Shown here: positions 37,740 through 47,478 of the stretch, piece after piece
How positions within the stretch are numbered: position 1 is the first letter of the stretch
Layout: every line of letters begins with the position of its first letter
DNA from: Variovorax ginsengisoli
GTDB lineage: Bacteria > Pseudomonadota > Gammaproteobacteria > Burkholderiales > Burkholderiaceae_C
Assembly (NCBI RefSeq): GCF_006438845.1
Contig: NZ_RCZJ01000001.1
Coordinates: 186,001 to 250,000 of the forward strand
Length of the DNA stretch: 64,000 nt
Reading direction: 5' to 3'
Notes under the pieces: generated by a model
Databases searched by the model: none
Told to the model about the DNA's origin: nothing
The model's input: the letters and a program-made list of their open reading frames with translations, nothing else
Program-made: the position numbers and the translations under genes

Positions 37740-38477
37740 TCAGCTCATGTTCGGCTGTCCGTTCGAAGCCGTCACCCCGCCATCCACCGGGATCGCGAGG
37801 CCTGTGACAAAGCTCGCGTCGGCGCTCGCCAGAAACGCAATCAAAGAGGCGATTTCCGACGGCTCAGCCGGGCGCTCGAGCGGAATGCGTTCGTTGAATT
37901 TGGCTATCAACACGTCGTCTTTCTGCATCTCCTGAGTCATCGGCGTGCGCGTAAAGCATGGACAGACCGGATTCACGTCACGCGCACGCCATCCGCGCCA
38001 TGGTCGAGCGCCAGCGCGCGTGTGAAATTGACGATCGCACCTTTCGATGCGTTGTAGAAACTCATCCCCCAGTCGCCGCCCAGCCCTGAGACCGAACCGG
38101 TGTTGACGATGCAGCCGCGGCTTTCGACGAGGTGCGGCATGGCGGCGCGCGCCATGAAAAACGCCGCCCACGTTGACTGCCATCGTTCTTTCCCAGTCGT
38201 CGAGGGAAGCCTCGGTGACTTTGCCATCCGGCGCGATGCCCGCATTGTTTACAAGCACATCGAGGCGCCCGAAACGTTTGACTGCCGCATCGACCAGGGC
38301 TTCGACTGGGTCGTGTTTCGAGACGTCGACGACGTGCACCAGCGTTCTGTCTGCGGGTAGATCGCGCGCAACGCGTTCGAGTTCGTCGCCGTGATCGCCG
38401 GCCAGCGCCACCGCCGCGCCGTCCGGAGAGAAGCGGCGCGCTGTCGACTCACCGATGCCCGAGCCGGCACCAGTCAC
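37740..38477 (-). pseudogene. Short-chain dehydrogenase pseudogene with two frameshifts
   Basis: The N-terminal third is a normal SDR (TGAGSGIGESTARRFS, DVLVNNAGIAPDGK, DDWERTMAVNVGGVF) and the C-terminal third too (ASFVTGLAIPVDGG). Between about 38160 and 37980 the SDR frame continues in another phase: MARAAMPHLVES, IVNTGSVSGLGG and FYNASKGAIVNFTRAL, including the YxxxK motif. The first shift is near the A5 run at 38157-38161. The second is a 5-bp tandem duplication (TCACG twice, 37973-37982). The frame opens at a GTG inside the Rossmann strand; upstream the expected start reads ATT (ATTCACAGATTC), so the start codon may also be lost. Confidence 0.85.
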
Positions 38478-38654
38478 GATGACCGTGCGATTCGCGAATC
38501 TGTGAATGGGAACAGCTTTCGCGTTGAAAGGCGCAGGGTAGAAATGCGTCTACGGCGGGCGTGTCGGAGGAGACGCGTCCCGCTGTCTCACAGGCTCTGC
38601 AGCATGTCGCCGCGGCGACGCGCGTGTTGCTGGAACACGCGGTTCAAAGAAGGT

Positions 38655-38750
38655 TGACGAGCCTTACCCCCGGCACTGGCTACGCAGTTAGGGCTGCTTG
38701 GTTCCCCACCTGACCCGGTTGGCCACTTCACCATGCGGGGAGGCCCGTCA
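38655..38750 (-). ncRNA. ffs: Signal recognition particle RNA, small bacterial type (4.5S)
   Basis: The minus strand folds into the long single hairpin of 4.5S RNA: TGACGGGCC at the 5' end pairs with GGCTCGTCA at the 3' end. The apical SRP motif GGTCAGGTGGGGAACCAAGC contains the GGAA tetraloop and the conserved GTCAGG / AAGCAGCC internal-loop bases that bind Ffh. Ends are set from the pairing and may differ by a few nt. It is divergent from dnaX. Confidence 0.9.
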
Positions 38751-38825
38751 GCTTGCATTCTAACCCTCCGCCCTGTGGAGATCGGACGGCTGGGGCAGCC
38801 GTCGTACGGCTTTTAGAATGGGTCG

Positions 38826-40733
38826 ATGTCCTATCTCGTGCTTGCCCGCAAATACCGTCCCCGTAATTTCGAGGAGATGGTCGGTCAGGAGCATGTGGTC
38901 CAGGCCTTGTCGAACGCCCTGACCACGCAGCGGCTGCACCACGCCTACCTCTTCACCGGCACCCGAGGCGTCGGCAAGACGACGGTGTCGCGCATCCTGG
39001 CGAAGTCGCTCAACTGCCAGGGTCCGGACGGGCAGGGCGGCATCACGGCGACGCCCTGCGGCGTGTGCCAGGCCTGCCGCGACATCGACTCCGGCCGCTT
39101 TGTCGACTACACGGAGCTCGATGCCGCCTCGAATCGCGGCGTGGACGAGGTCCAATCGCTGCTCGAACAGGCCGTCTATAAGCCGGTGCAGGGCCGCTTC
39201 AAGGTCTTCATGATCGACGAAGTGCACATGCTCACCAACACGGCGTTCAACGCGATGCTGAAGACACTCGAGGAGCCGCCCGAGTACCTCAAGTTCGTCT
39301 TGGCCACGACCGATCCGCAGAAGGTGCCGGTGACGGTGTTGTCGCGCTGCCTGCAGTTCAATCTGCGGCCGATGGCGCCCGAGACGGTGCTCGGCCATCT
39401 GACCCAAGTGCTCGCGGCCGAGACGGTGAAGGCTGAGCCGCAGGCCTTGCGACTCCTGGCCCGTGCCGCGCGGGGTTCGATGCGCGACGCCTTGTCGTTG
39501 ACGGACCAGGCGATCGCCTTCGGCAACGGTGAACTGCTCGAAGGCAGCGTGCGCCAGATGCTTGGCAGTGTCGACAGGAGCCATGTATTCCGATTGATCG
39601 ACGCGCTGGCCAACGGCGACGGCAAGACGGTGGTCGAGACCTCCGAAGTGCTGCGCCGCGATGGCCTTTCGGCCGCTTCGACCTTGGAAGAGATGACGAC
39701 CGTGCTGCAGGGCATGGCGGTCTTGCAGGCCGTGCCGTCGCGCGCACCGGCGTCCGGCGATATCGACCCCGACGCCGCGGAGACCGCCCGCCTCGCCGAA
39801 GCCATGCCCGCCGACGAGACGCAGTTGCTTTACAGCCTGTGCCTGCATGGCCGCGCCGAGCTTGGCCTGGCCCCGGACGAATACGCGGCGTTGACGATGG
39901 TGTTGCTGCGCCTGCTGGCCTTCAAACCTCCTGCCGCGGCGAACGCAGAAAAAAAAACTCTGAATGACGCAGCGCGACGCTCGGCAGTCACGTCCGAGTC
40001 GGCGCCGAAGGCGGCCGAGCCGCCCTTCGATCCACCTGTTTCAACGCCGACGAGCGCCTCGATGGCTTTCGCCGCCGTGGAGCCGGTGCTGGCGCGACCC
40101 CCGTCGCCGCAACTGCAGCCGCCCGCATTTGCACGCCCGCCTGCGCCGCCCGGCCACCGGCTTGCCGTGCGCGAATCGCCTCCGCTGGCGACAGCTTCCG
40201 ATGGCCATGCGACGGCCGCAGACACCAAAGCACCGCCTGAGGCGACCGGACGCGTGCTCGCCATGCCGGTGCGCGTGCAGCCTGGGTCCACTGCGCGCGA
40301 TCAGCCGCGCGACAGCGAAGGCGTTGCCACCGCCACGCCGATTCCGCCCAGCGAGGACGGGGATTTCTGGCATGCGACGGTGACGCAGATGGTTGTTGCC
40401 GAAGCGATCACGGCGCTCGCGCGCGAATTGGCCTTGCAGTCGCAACTGGTGGCGCGCGACGTCGACCAGTGGCTGCTCCGGGTCGAGCGCGAAACCCTCA
40501 ATCAGCCCGCGAGCCGGGAGAAATTGCAGTCCGCGCTGACGGTGCTCGGCCATGCGGTGAGAATCTCGATCGAGATCGGCGGCGTGAGCGACAGCCCGGC
40601 GCGCCGGAACAAGCAGGCGGCCGATGCGCGCCAGCGTGCCGCAGAAGAAGCGATCCACGCCGACCCCGAAGTGCAGCAGATGATGCGTGAGTGGGACGCG
40701 AAGATCGTGCCCGGCACGCTGCGCCCCGCCTGA
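38826..40733 (+). CDS. dnaX: DNA polymerase III subunits tau and gamma
   Basis: A 635-residue clamp-loader ATPase. Walker [10 protein letters not shown] is at residues 45-53, the zinc cysteines are C64, C78, C81 and C84, then MIDEVHMLT (Walker B) and SRCLQFNL (sensor 1/arginine finger region). Domain III ends near residue 370. A proline/alanine-rich linker follows, and the C-terminal domain begins around [10 protein letters not shown]. An A9 run at 39949-39957 at the end of domain III would give a short gamma form by frameshifting. ybaB and recR follow, the classical dnaX-ybaB-recR order. Confidence 0.96.
   Translation: MSYLVLARKYRPRNFEEMVGQEHVVQALSNALTTQRLHHAYLFTGTRGVGKTTVSRILAKSLNCQGPDGQGGITATPCGVCQACRDIDSGRFVDYTELDAASNRGVDEVQSLLEQAVYKPVQGRFKVFMIDEVHMLTNTAFNAMLKTLEEPPEYLKFVLATTDPQKVPVTVLSRCLQFNLRPMAPETVLGHLTQVLAAETVKAEPQALRLLARAARGSMRDALSLTDQAIAFGNGELLEGSVRQMLGSVDRSHVFRLIDALANGDGKTVVETSEVLRRDGLSAASTLEEMTTVLQGMAVLQAVPSRAPASGDIDPDAAETARLAEAMPADETQLLYSLCLHGRAELGLAPDEYAALTMVLLRLLAFKPPAAANAEKKTLNDAARRSAVTSESAPKAAEPPFDPPVSTPTSASMAFAAVEPVLARPPSPQLQPPAFARPPAPPGHRLAVRESPPLATASDGHATAADTKAPPEATGRVLAMPVRVQPGSTARDQPRDSEGVATATPIPPSEDGDFWHATVTQMVVAEAITALARELALQSQLVARDVDQWLLRVERETLNQPASREKLQSALTVLGHAVRISIEIGGVSDSPARRNKQAADARQRAAEEAIHADPEVQQMMREWDAKIVPGTLRPA
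39949..39957 (+). other. A9 slippage run in dnaX (probable tau/gamma site)
   Basis: Codons 375-378 read GAA AAA AAA ACT, a run of nine A. A -1 shift gives AAC TCT GAA TGA (stop 39965-39967, 380-residue product). A +1 shift gives CTC TGA (stop 39961-39963, 378 residues). Either shift stops at once, right after domain III, which is where gamma proteins end. Thermus dnaX is known to make gamma by slippage on a similar A9 run. Confidence 0.7.
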
Positions 40734-40764
40734 CCCTTTTACTTTTCAACTCTCAGGACCAACG

Positions 40765-41097
40765 ATGTTCAACAAAGGACAACTGGCCGGCCTCATGAAG
40801 CAGGCGCAGGCAATGCAGGACAACCTCAAGAAGGCGCAGGACGAGCTGGCGCACATCGAGGTCGAGGGCGAGTCGGGCGCTGGCCTGGTCAAGGTCGTCA
40901 TGACCTGCAAGCACGACGTCAAGCGCATCACCATCGACCCGAGCCTGCTGGCCGACGACAAGGACATGCTGGAAGACCTCGTCGCCGCCGCCTTCAACGC
41001 GGCCGTGCGCAAGGCCGAGGAAACCAGCGAGCAGAAGATGGGCAAGCTCACTGCCGGCATGCCTGGCTTGCCGCCTGGCATGAAGCTGCCGTTCTAG
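40765..41097 (+). CDS. ybaB: YbaB/EbfC nucleoid-associated protein
   Basis: A 110-residue DNA-binding dimer. The N-terminal helix ([27 protein letters not shown]), the strand region [25 protein letters not shown] and the helix [18 protein letters not shown] match the family, and the C-terminus is the usual glycine/proline tail ([12 protein letters not shown]). Located between dnaX and recR as in most bacteria. Confidence 0.96.
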   Translation: MFNKGQLAGLMKQAQAMQDNLKKAQDELAHIEVEGESGAGLVKVVMTCKHDVKRITIDPSLLADDKDMLEDLVAAAFNAAVRKAEETSEQKMGKLTAGMPGLPPGMKLPF

Positions 41098-41158
41098 ATG
41101 GCTCGCGGGTTTCGCGGGTCGTCCGACCGCTGCATGCAGCCGATCATCGAAGCGTCCT

Positions 41159-41749
41159 GTGGCTGACTCCAGTTCGCTCGACGTGCTGATCGAAGCGCTG
41201 CGGCGGCTGCCGGGCGTGGGGGTGAAGTCTGCCTCGCGCATGGCGTTCCATCTGCTGCAGCACGACCGCCCCGGCACCCAGATGCTCTCGCGCGCGCTGC
41301 AGGACGCAGCCGCCAACGTGCGGCACTGCGACCGCTGCAACACCTTCACCGAATCACCCGTGTGCCAGGTCTGCATGGACGCGCGTCGCGACGCCACCAA
41401 GCTGTGCGTGGTGGAGACGCCGGCCGACCAGGCTGCGCTCGAACGCACCGGTGCGTTTCGCGGCTACTACTTCGTGCTGATGGGCCGTCTGAGCCCGCTC
41501 GACGGCATCGGGCCGAAAGACATCGGCCTGCAAAAGCTGTTCGACCGTGCGCTCGACGGCACGGTCACCGAGGTCATCCTCGCCACCAATTTCACGGCCG
41601 AGGGCGAGGCCACCGCGCACGTCATCGGCGAGGCACTGCGCCAGCGCGGGCTGGTCGTCACGCGGCTCGCACGTGGGGTGCCGGCAGGCAGCGAGCTCGA
41701 GTACGTCGATCTCGGAACCATCGCACACGCGCTGGTCGACCGCCGATAG
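41159..41749 (+). CDS. recR: Recombination protein RecR
   Basis: A 196-residue clamp-like protein of the RecFOR gap-repair pathway. The helix-hairpin-helix ([22 protein letters not shown]), the zinc finger with C57, C60, C69 and C72, the Toprim core ([14 protein letters not shown]) and the Walker-like end are present. The start is GTG at 41159 (GTGGCTGAC); no better ATG exists before the HhH motif, and the Shine-Dalgarno is weak. Confidence 0.96.
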   Translation: MADSSSLDVLIEALRRLPGVGVKSASRMAFHLLQHDRPGTQMLSRALQDAAANVRHCDRCNTFTESPVCQVCMDARRDATKLCVVETPADQAALERTGAFRGYYFVLMGRLSPLDGIGPKDIGLQKLFDRALDGTVTEVILATNFTAEGEATAHVIGEALRQRGLVVTRLARGVPAGSELEYVDLGTIAHALVDRR

Positions 41750-41778
41750 CATCGCTTCCCGCGCACAAGGATTTCTTC

Positions 41779-42171
41779 GTGAGCCTGCCTCCTTTGACGA
41801 TCGCCTACTGGTGCGTGCTGATCGCCGCGCTCCTGCCCTACGCCTGCGCGTGGCTTTCCAAGATCGGCAGCTTCGGGCCGCGCGACAACGTGACGCCACG
41901 CGACTGGGCCGCGAAGCAGAGCGGCTGGCGGTCGCGCGCCAACGCGGCGCAGGCCAACAGCTTCGAAGGCCTGCCCTTGTTCATCGGTGCGGTGGTCGTC
42001 GCCCATCAATGGGGTGCGACGCAGGGCACCGTCGATGTCCTGGCGATCGCCTATGTCGCGCTGCGGCTCGTGTACATCGCGCTGTATGTGCGCGGCGCCA
42101 GTGCGGCGCGCAGCGCGGTGTGGACCCTGGGTTTGCTGGTCAGCATCGCGTTGTTTTTCGCTGGGAGATAG
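41779..42171 (+). CDS. MAPEG-family membrane protein
   Basis: A 130-residue membrane protein with four hydrophobic helices (IAYWCVLIAALLPYACAW, LPLFIGAVVVAHQW, VDVLAIAYVALRLVYIALYV, AVWTLGLLVSIALFFAG) and the MAPEG block RANAAQANSFEGLPLF. MAPEG enzymes conjugate or isomerise lipophilic compounds with glutathione; bacterial members are mostly untested. Start is GTG 41779, 29 nt after recR. Confidence 0.85.
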   Translation: MSLPPLTIAYWCVLIAALLPYACAWLSKIGSFGPRDNVTPRDWAAKQSGWRSRANAAQANSFEGLPLFIGAVVVAHQWGATQGTVDVLAIAYVALRLVYIALYVRGASAARSAVWTLGLLVSIALFFAGR

Positions 42172-42284
42172 CCCGTTTTTGTTACGTGGAAACCCGCACG
42201 GGATGTTCCCGATGCAGGGTCGGCATGCGGCCGCCTAAGCTCGATTCGATCGTCATCGACCGCTGAACCCGAGACCCACGCGCC

Positions 42285-43319
42285 ATGCTCCATCGTCGTC
42301 ATTTCTCTATCGTCGCTGCGCTCGGTGCCGCGTCGATCGCCATGCCGCATGTCTTCGCGCAGAGCAAGCCGGAGCGGACCAAGATCTCCATCGCGGTCGG
42401 CGGCAAGGCTGCGTTCTATTACCTGCCGCTCACCATCACCGAGCAGTTGGGATACTTCAAGGCCGAGGGGCTCGAAGTGGAAATCTCCGACTTCGCAGGC
42501 GGTGCACGTGCGCTGCAGGCGGTGGTCGGCGGCTCCGCCGACGTGTGCTCCGGCGCGTACGAACACACGATCAATCTGCAGGCCAAGAACCAGATGTTCC
42601 AAGCCTTCGTGCTGCAGGGTCGTGCGCCGCAGATTGCGGTCGGCGTGTCGACCAAGAACATGCCTGGCTACAAGGGCATCGCCGATCTGAAGGGCAAGAA
42701 GATCGGTGTGTCGGCGCCGGGCTCGTCGACCAACATGGTGGCCAACCTGGTGCTTTCGCGCGGTGGGCTCAAGGCCAGTGACGTGAGCTTCATCGGCGTT
42801 GGCGTGGCTGCTGGCGCGCTGACGGCGTTGCGCTCGGGGCAGATCGACGCGATCAGCAACACCGACCCGGTGATGACCATGCTCGAGCAGAAGGGCGACG
42901 TGAAGATCATCAGCGACACACGCACGCTCAAGGGCACGCAAGAGGTCTTCGGCGGCGTGATGCCGGCCGCCTGCCTCTACGCGTCGGCCGACTTCATCCA
43001 GAAGAATCCGAACTCCTGCCAAGCGCTCGCCAACGCGATCGTCCACGGGCTCAAATGGCTGCAGACCGCGGGGCCGAGCGACATCATCAAGACGGTGCCC
43101 GAGACCTATCTGCTGGGCGATCGTGCGTTGTACCTGGCGTCCTTCGACAAGATCCGCGAGTCGATCGCGATCGACGGGCTGGTGCCGGCCGAAGGGCCCA
43201 AGACGGCGCTGGCCGCGATCGCGAGCTTCGATCCCTCGGTCAAGGCCGACAAGATCGATTTGGCCAAGACCTACACCAACGACTTCGCGCGCCGCGCGAA
43301 GGAGCGCTTCAAGGCCTGA
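42285..43319 (+). CDS. ABC transporter substrate-binding protein (NitT/TauT type)
   Basis: A 344-residue periplasmic receptor of the SsuA/NMT1 fold. An N-terminal export signal with paired arginines (HRRHFSIVAALGAASIAMP, ending near FAQ) is followed by the family pattern KISIAVGGKAAFYYLPLTITEQLGYFKAEGL, FAGGARALQAVVGGSADV and PGSSTNMVANLVL. Such proteins bind nitrate, sulfonates, aromatic acids or thiamine precursors; the exact ligand cannot be told. First gene of a complete import system. Confidence 0.85.
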   Translation: MLHRRHFSIVAALGAASIAMPHVFAQSKPERTKISIAVGGKAAFYYLPLTITEQLGYFKAEGLEVEISDFAGGARALQAVVGGSADVCSGAYEHTINLQAKNQMFQAFVLQGRAPQIAVGVSTKNMPGYKGIADLKGKKIGVSAPGSSTNMVANLVLSRGGLKASDVSFIGVGVAAGALTALRSGQIDAISNTDPVMTMLEQKGDVKIISDTRTLKGTQEVFGGVMPAACLYASADFIQKNPNSCQALANAIVHGLKWLQTAGPSDIIKTVPETYLLGDRALYLASFDKIRESIAIDGLVPAEGPKTALAAIASFDPSVKADKIDLAKTYTNDFARRAKERFKA

Positions 43320-43407
43320 GGCCGCCGCGCAGCAGCCCGATATCCAGCGGGCTGCCTTCTGTCGGCACTGCGGCACGCCCGGTGCTTCTCGCCTTCGTCT
43401 GTTCACC

Positions 43408-44232
43408 ATGTCTGCCGAATCCCACTGCGCGCTCGAACTGCTCGACATCCGCTGCACCTTTCGTTCGAAGGACGATGCGGGGCAGCGCTACACCGCCGTC
43501 GCCGACACCACGCTGCGCATTCGCGAGGGCGAATTCGTCTCGGTGGTCGGGCCCACGGGTTGCGGCAAGTCGACGCTGCTCAACGTCGGCGCCGGGCTGT
43601 TGGCACCGTCGTCGGGCACGGTCAAGGTGTTCGGTGAGCCGCTTGTCGGCATCAATGCGCGCGCCGGCTACATGTTCCAGACCGAGGCCTTGATGCCGTG
43701 GCGCAGCGCGCGCGACAACGTGATGGTGGGGCTGCAGTACCGCGGTGTTTCCGATGCCGAGGCGGCTGCGCAGGCCGAGCAATGGCTCGCACGCGTCGGG
43801 CTGTCCGGCTTCGGCGACCGCTATCCGCACCAATTGTCGGGCGGCATGCGCAAGCGCGTGGCGCTCGCGCAGACGCTGGTGCTCGAGCCCGACATCCTGC
43901 TGATGGACGAACCCTTCAGCGCGCTCGATGTGCAGACGCGCCAGTTGATGGAGAACGAGGTGCTCGACCTGTGGGCCTCGAAGAAGCGCGCGGTGCTGTT
44001 CATCACGCACGACCTCGACGAAGCGATCGCGATGAGCGACCGCGTGGTAGTGCTGTCGGCCGGACCGGCCACCCATCCGATCGGCGAGTTCACGATCGAC
44101 CTGGCGCGGCCGCGCGACGTGGCGGAGGTGCGCACGCATCCGCGCTTCGTCGAATTGCACACGCAGATCTGGAACGTGCTGCGCGACGAAGTGCTCAAGG
44201 GCTACGCACAACAACGGCTGAAGGTGGCTTGA
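43408..44232 (+). CDS. ABC transporter ATPase (NitT/TauT type)
   Basis: A 274-residue ABC ATPase. Walker A GPTGCGKST, the Q-loop GYMFQTEALMPWRSARDNV (FQ...LLPW-type, usual for this class), signature LSGGMRKRVALAQTL, Walker B ILLMDEPFSALD and the H-loop FITHDLDEAIAMSD are complete. The PTGCGKST and MRKR variants fit the nitrate/sulfonate/bicarbonate branch. It precedes the permease by 2 nt. Confidence 0.9.
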   Translation: MSAESHCALELLDIRCTFRSKDDAGQRYTAVADTTLRIREGEFVSVVGPTGCGKSTLLNVGAGLLAPSSGTVKVFGEPLVGINARAGYMFQTEALMPWRSARDNVMVGLQYRGVSDAEAAAQAEQWLARVGLSGFGDRYPHQLSGGMRKRVALAQTLVLEPDILLMDEPFSALDVQTRQLMENEVLDLWASKKRAVLFITHDLDEAIAMSDRVVVLSAGPATHPIGEFTIDLARPRDVAEVRTHPRFVELHTQIWNVLRDEVLKGYAQQRLKVA

Positions 44233-44234
44233 CC

Positions 44235-45074
44235 ATGTGGGCGACGCTTCGACCCAACGAACGCACTGCGCGGGCATGGCAGATCGGCCTGCTGGTCGTG
44301 CTTCTCGGGTTGTGGCACCTGGCTTCGCGCGACGACCAATTCGCCTTCTTCCTCGGCGAGCCCATCAAGGTGGCAGGCCGCGTCTGGAGTTGGTTCCTGC
44401 CCTTTGCGGTGCCGCCCAATCCGTTGTTTCCGGAGGGCCTGCCGGGCAATGCAGACATCTACCGCCATCTCGGCACCACGCTGCTCGAGACCGTGCTGGC
44501 CTTCGGCATCGGCACGGTGCTTGGCCTGGCCTGCGGGTTGTGGCTGGCACTGGCGCCGACGGCCAGCCTGATCCTCGACCCCTACATCAAGGCCGCCAAC
44601 TCGATGCCGCGTGTGATCCTGGCGCCGATCTTCGCGCTGTGGTTCGGGCTGGGCATCTGGAGCAAGGTGGCGCTGGCCGTCACGCTGGTGTTCTTCATCG
44701 TCTTCTTCAACGTCTACCAGGGCGTGCGCGAGGTCAGCCCGGTGGTGCTGGCCAATGCGAAGATGCTGGGCGCCAACCAGCGGCAACTGCTGCGCACCGT
44801 GTACCTGCCGAGCGCCACGAGCTGGGTGTTTTCGAGCCTTCACACTTCGGTGGGGCTGGCGTTCGTCGGGGCGGTCGTGGGCGAGTACCTCGGCTCTGCC
44901 CGCGGCGTCGGCTACCTGATCCTGCAGGCGGAGGGCACCTTCGACGTCAATACGGTCTTCGCCGGGATCGTGGTGCTCACGGTCTTCGCGCTGGCGCTCG
45001 ACGGCATCGTCGGGCTGATGGAGAAGCGGCTCATGAAATGGCAGCCTCGCAGCGGGGAGACCGAAAAGCTCTGA
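44235..45074 (+). CDS. ABC transporter permease (NitT/TauT type)
   Basis: A 279-residue inner-membrane permease with six helices. Helices and the EAA coupling loop (AKMLGANQRQLLRTVYLPSATSWVFSSLHTSVGLAFVGAVVGEYLG) match SsuC/TauC-type proteins. ATG 44235 lies 2 nt past the ATPase stop, so the pair is translation-coupled. With the two genes before it, it completes an importer of unknown substrate. Confidence 0.9.
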   Translation: MWATLRPNERTARAWQIGLLVVLLGLWHLASRDDQFAFFLGEPIKVAGRVWSWFLPFAVPPNPLFPEGLPGNADIYRHLGTTLLETVLAFGIGTVLGLACGLWLALAPTASLILDPYIKAANSMPRVILAPIFALWFGLGIWSKVALAVTLVFFIVFFNVYQGVREVSPVVLANAKMLGANQRQLLRTVYLPSATSWVFSSLHTSVGLAFVGAVVGEYLGSARGVGYLILQAEGTFDVNTVFAGIVVLTVFALALDGIVGLMEKRLMKWQPRSGETEKL

Positions 45075-45103
45075 CGCCGGCCAACGCGTGCGTCAGCCGC
45101 GCT

Positions 45104-46696
45104 TCAGCGCTTCTGTTTGGACGGCGTGCCGCCGCGCTTCTCGCGCACCACCGCGGTTCGGCTCGCGGCAGGCACTTTGGCCACCGGCGTCTTGCCGATC
45201 AGGCCCTTGCGTGCCGGCGCCTTGGCGCCCACGCCGCGTGGCGTGCCGGTGCCGACGCGTGCGGTGCTCGCCGCGCGCACGGGCAGGAACACCACCACGG
45301 CAAGGCCGCGTGCGAACACATGGTTGGTCTTGACATCGTTCCACTCCGCGACGTTGGCAGCGCTCACGCGGTAGCGGCGGGCGATGCTGGCCACGCTGTC
45401 GCTGCGGCCCGCCTTGACCGTGGTGCGGCGCGTGACGATCTCTGGCTGAAAGCTCAGGTGCCCCGTGTCGGCGACCAGCGCCCCCACGTCTTCCTGCACA
45501 CGCGCACCACGCGGCACGATGAGCGTGGAGCCGGCCTTGATCAGCATGCGCGGCGGCACTTGGTTGATGGCGCGCAGGTCGGCCTCGCTCATCCCCGAGC
45601 GCTGGGCCGCGTCGGCGACCGTCATGGTGCCGGGCACTGTCCACGCGGTCCAGCTGGCGTACTGCCCCTGGCTGTAGGCCTCGAAATTGCGTTGGAACAC
45701 AGCGGCGTTGTCCCATGGCAGTAGGATCTGCGGGGTGCCGGCAGCCAGCAGCACGGGCTTGTGGGCGGCAGGGTTGAGCGCGCGGAAGTCTTCGATGCGC
45801 ACGTCGGCCAGCTTGGCGGCGAGCGCCACGTCGAGGTCGCGCGTGAGCGTGACGCTCTGGAAATAGGGGTGGTTGGCGATGACCGGGAGGTCGACGTTGA
45901 ATCGCTGCGGATTGGCAACGATGTTCTTCACCGCCTGCAGCTTGGGCACGTAGCCCCGTGTCTCGGCCGGCATCGTGATATCCGTGTAGCCGGCGGGCAA
46001 GCCGGCACGCTGGTTCTTCGCGATGGCGCGGCCGACGTTGCCTTCACCCCAGTTGTACGCCGCCAGCGCGAGGTGCCAGTCGCCGAACATGTTGTAGAGC
46101 CGCTGCAGGTAATCGAGCGCCGCACGGGTGGAGGCCAGCACGTCGCGCCGGTCGTCACGGAAAATGTTCTGCTTCAGGTCGTAGTCGGTGCCCGTCGCGG
46201 GCATGAACTGCCACATGCCGGCCGCACGCGCGCTGGAGACGGCCTGCGGATTGAAGGCGCTTTCGATGAACGGCAGCAGCGCGAGCTCGGTCGGCATGTT
46301 GCGGCGCTCGAGCTCTTCGACGATATGGAAGATGTAGCGGTTGGACCGCTCCGTCATGCGCTGTACGTAGTCGGGCCGCGTCGCGTACCACTGCTCCTGA
46401 TCGCGGACCGTGTCGATGTCCAGGTCGGGCATCTTGAAGCCACGGCGGATGCGGTCCCACATGTCGACGGGTGGTGCCAGCGTGACGACGCTGCGCGAGC
46501 CGAACTGGCCCGAAGTGATCGGCGTGAGCGTGCCACCCGGGTAAACCGGGGCCGCCGAGCCTGCGGGCAGCGCGATCGGGGTGCTGGTCCCGCCCACGGG
46601 TGCCGGAGCGTCGGTCGAGGAGGAAGGGGTGGTCGTGCTCGCGCAGCCCGCGAGAAAGACGGCGCATGCAAGGCAGGCGGCGGTGAGAAATTTCAT
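45104..46696 (-). CDS. mltD: Membrane-bound lytic murein transglycosylase D
   Basis: A 530-residue outer-membrane lipoprotein that cleaves peptidoglycan glycan strands. The signal ends in a lipobox (VFLAGC, Cys at about 18). The SLT domain has ALLPFIESAFNPQAVS, with the catalytic glutamate, and RAAGMWQFMPATG, followed by YLQRLYNMFGDWHLALAAYNWGEG. Two LysM modules follow (MTVADAAQRSGMSEADLRAINQVP; VASIARRYRVSAANVAEWNDV) and a basic tail. Start 46696 overlaps the gloB stop (ATGA). mltD next to gloB is the order known in E. coli. Confidence 0.93.
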   Translation of the reverse strand: MKFLTAACLACAVFLAGCASTTTPSSSTDAPAPVGGTSTPIALPAGSAAPVYPGGTLTPITSGQFGSRSVVTLAPPVDMWDRIRRGFKMPDLDIDTVRDQEQWYATRPDYVQRMTERSNRYIFHIVEELERRNMPTELALLPFIESAFNPQAVSSARAAGMWQFMPATGTDYDLKQNIFRDDRRDVLASTRAALDYLQRLYNMFGDWHLALAAYNWGEGNVGRAIAKNQRAGLPAGYTDITMPAETRGYVPKLQAVKNIVANPQRFNVDLPVIANHPYFQSVTLTRDLDVALAAKLADVRIEDFRALNPAAHKPVLLAAGTPQILLPWDNAAVFQRNFEAYSQGQYASWTAWTVPGTMTVADAAQRSGMSEADLRAINQVPPRMLIKAGSTLIVPRGARVQEDVGALVADTGHLSFQPEIVTRRTTVKAGRSDSVASIARRYRVSAANVAEWNDVKTNHVFARGLAVVVFLPVRAASTARVGTGTPRGVGAKAPARKGLIGKTPVAKVPAASRTAVVREKRGGTPSKQKR

Positions 46697-47478
46697 CGGA
46701 AGTCGTTTTTCCATTGGCGCAATGCGGCGAACACCTCGGCCTCGGCTGCATCCGCAGGGAGGTGGGCTTGCGCGCGCACGGCTTGAAGGACAGTGGCTTC
46801 GCGGCTGCGAAGAAAAGGGTTGATCAGGCGCTCGGTGCCGAGCTGCGAGGGCAGGGTGGGCACATCTTGCGCGCGCAGCGATTCGCAATGCGCCGTGTAC
46901 TGAGTCAGTTCTGCGTTGTCGGGTTCCACGGCGCGGGCGAAGCGCAGGTTAGCAAGTGTGTACTCGTGGCCGCAGCAGACACGCGTGTCGTCGGGCAACT
47001 GAGACAGCGTGTCGAGCGACGCCAGCATCTGCGTCGGCGTGCCTTCGAACAGACGACCGCAGCCGCCCGAGAACAGCGTGTCGCCGCAGAAGAGCAGCGG
47101 TGCTTCGGCACGGCCCGCGTCGGCCGGCAGGAAGAAGGCGATGTGGCCCGCGGTGTGGCCGGGAATGTCGAACACCTCGAAGCGCAGGCCGAGTGTCTCG
47201 GCGTGCTCGCCTTGCACCAGCGGCGTGTAGGGCTCGGGGATCGTCTCGCCGGCAGGTCCGAACACCCGCGCACCGGTGGCTTCGCGGAGTGCTGCGACGC
47301 CGCCCGTGTGATCGGCGTGATGGTGCGTGACTAGAATCGCGGCCAGCTGCAGATGCGCGCGCGCCAGCGCGTCGAACACGGGCTCGGCATCCCCCGGGTC
47401 AACCACGATCGCGTGGCGCCCGTCCTGCAGCATCCAGATGTAGTTGTCGGCAAAGGCGGGCAGCGGAACAAGGGTCAT
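46693..47478 (-). CDS. gloB: Hydroxyacylglutathione hydrolase (glyoxalase II)
   Basis: A 261-residue metallo-beta-lactamase-fold enzyme that hydrolyses S-lactoylglutathione to lactate and glutathione. The metal motif THHHADH is at residues 51-57, with [31 protein letters not shown] and the C-terminal glutathione-binding RSREATV. ATG 47478 shares two bases with the divergent ATG 47477. It has no Shine-Dalgarno: a TATAAT lies only 10 nt upstream. Confidence 0.95.
   Translation of the reverse strand: MTLVPLPAFADNYIWMLQDGRHAIVVDPGDAEPVFDALARAHLQLAAILVTHHHADHTGGVAALREATGARVFGPAGETIPEPYTPLVQGEHAETLGLRFEVFDIPGHTAGHIAFFLPADAGRAEAPLLFCGDTLFSGGCGRLFEGTPTQMLASLDTLSQLPDDTRVCCGHEYTLANLRFARAVEPDNAELTQYTAHCESLRAQDVPTLPSQLGTERLINPFLRSREATVLQAVRAQAHLPADAAEAEVFAALRQWKNDFR

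Noticed and set aside
42172..42284. TPP or other riboswitch before the NitT/TauT importer
   Set aside because: No conserved THI-box core or other riboswitch motif is visible in the 113-nt gap.
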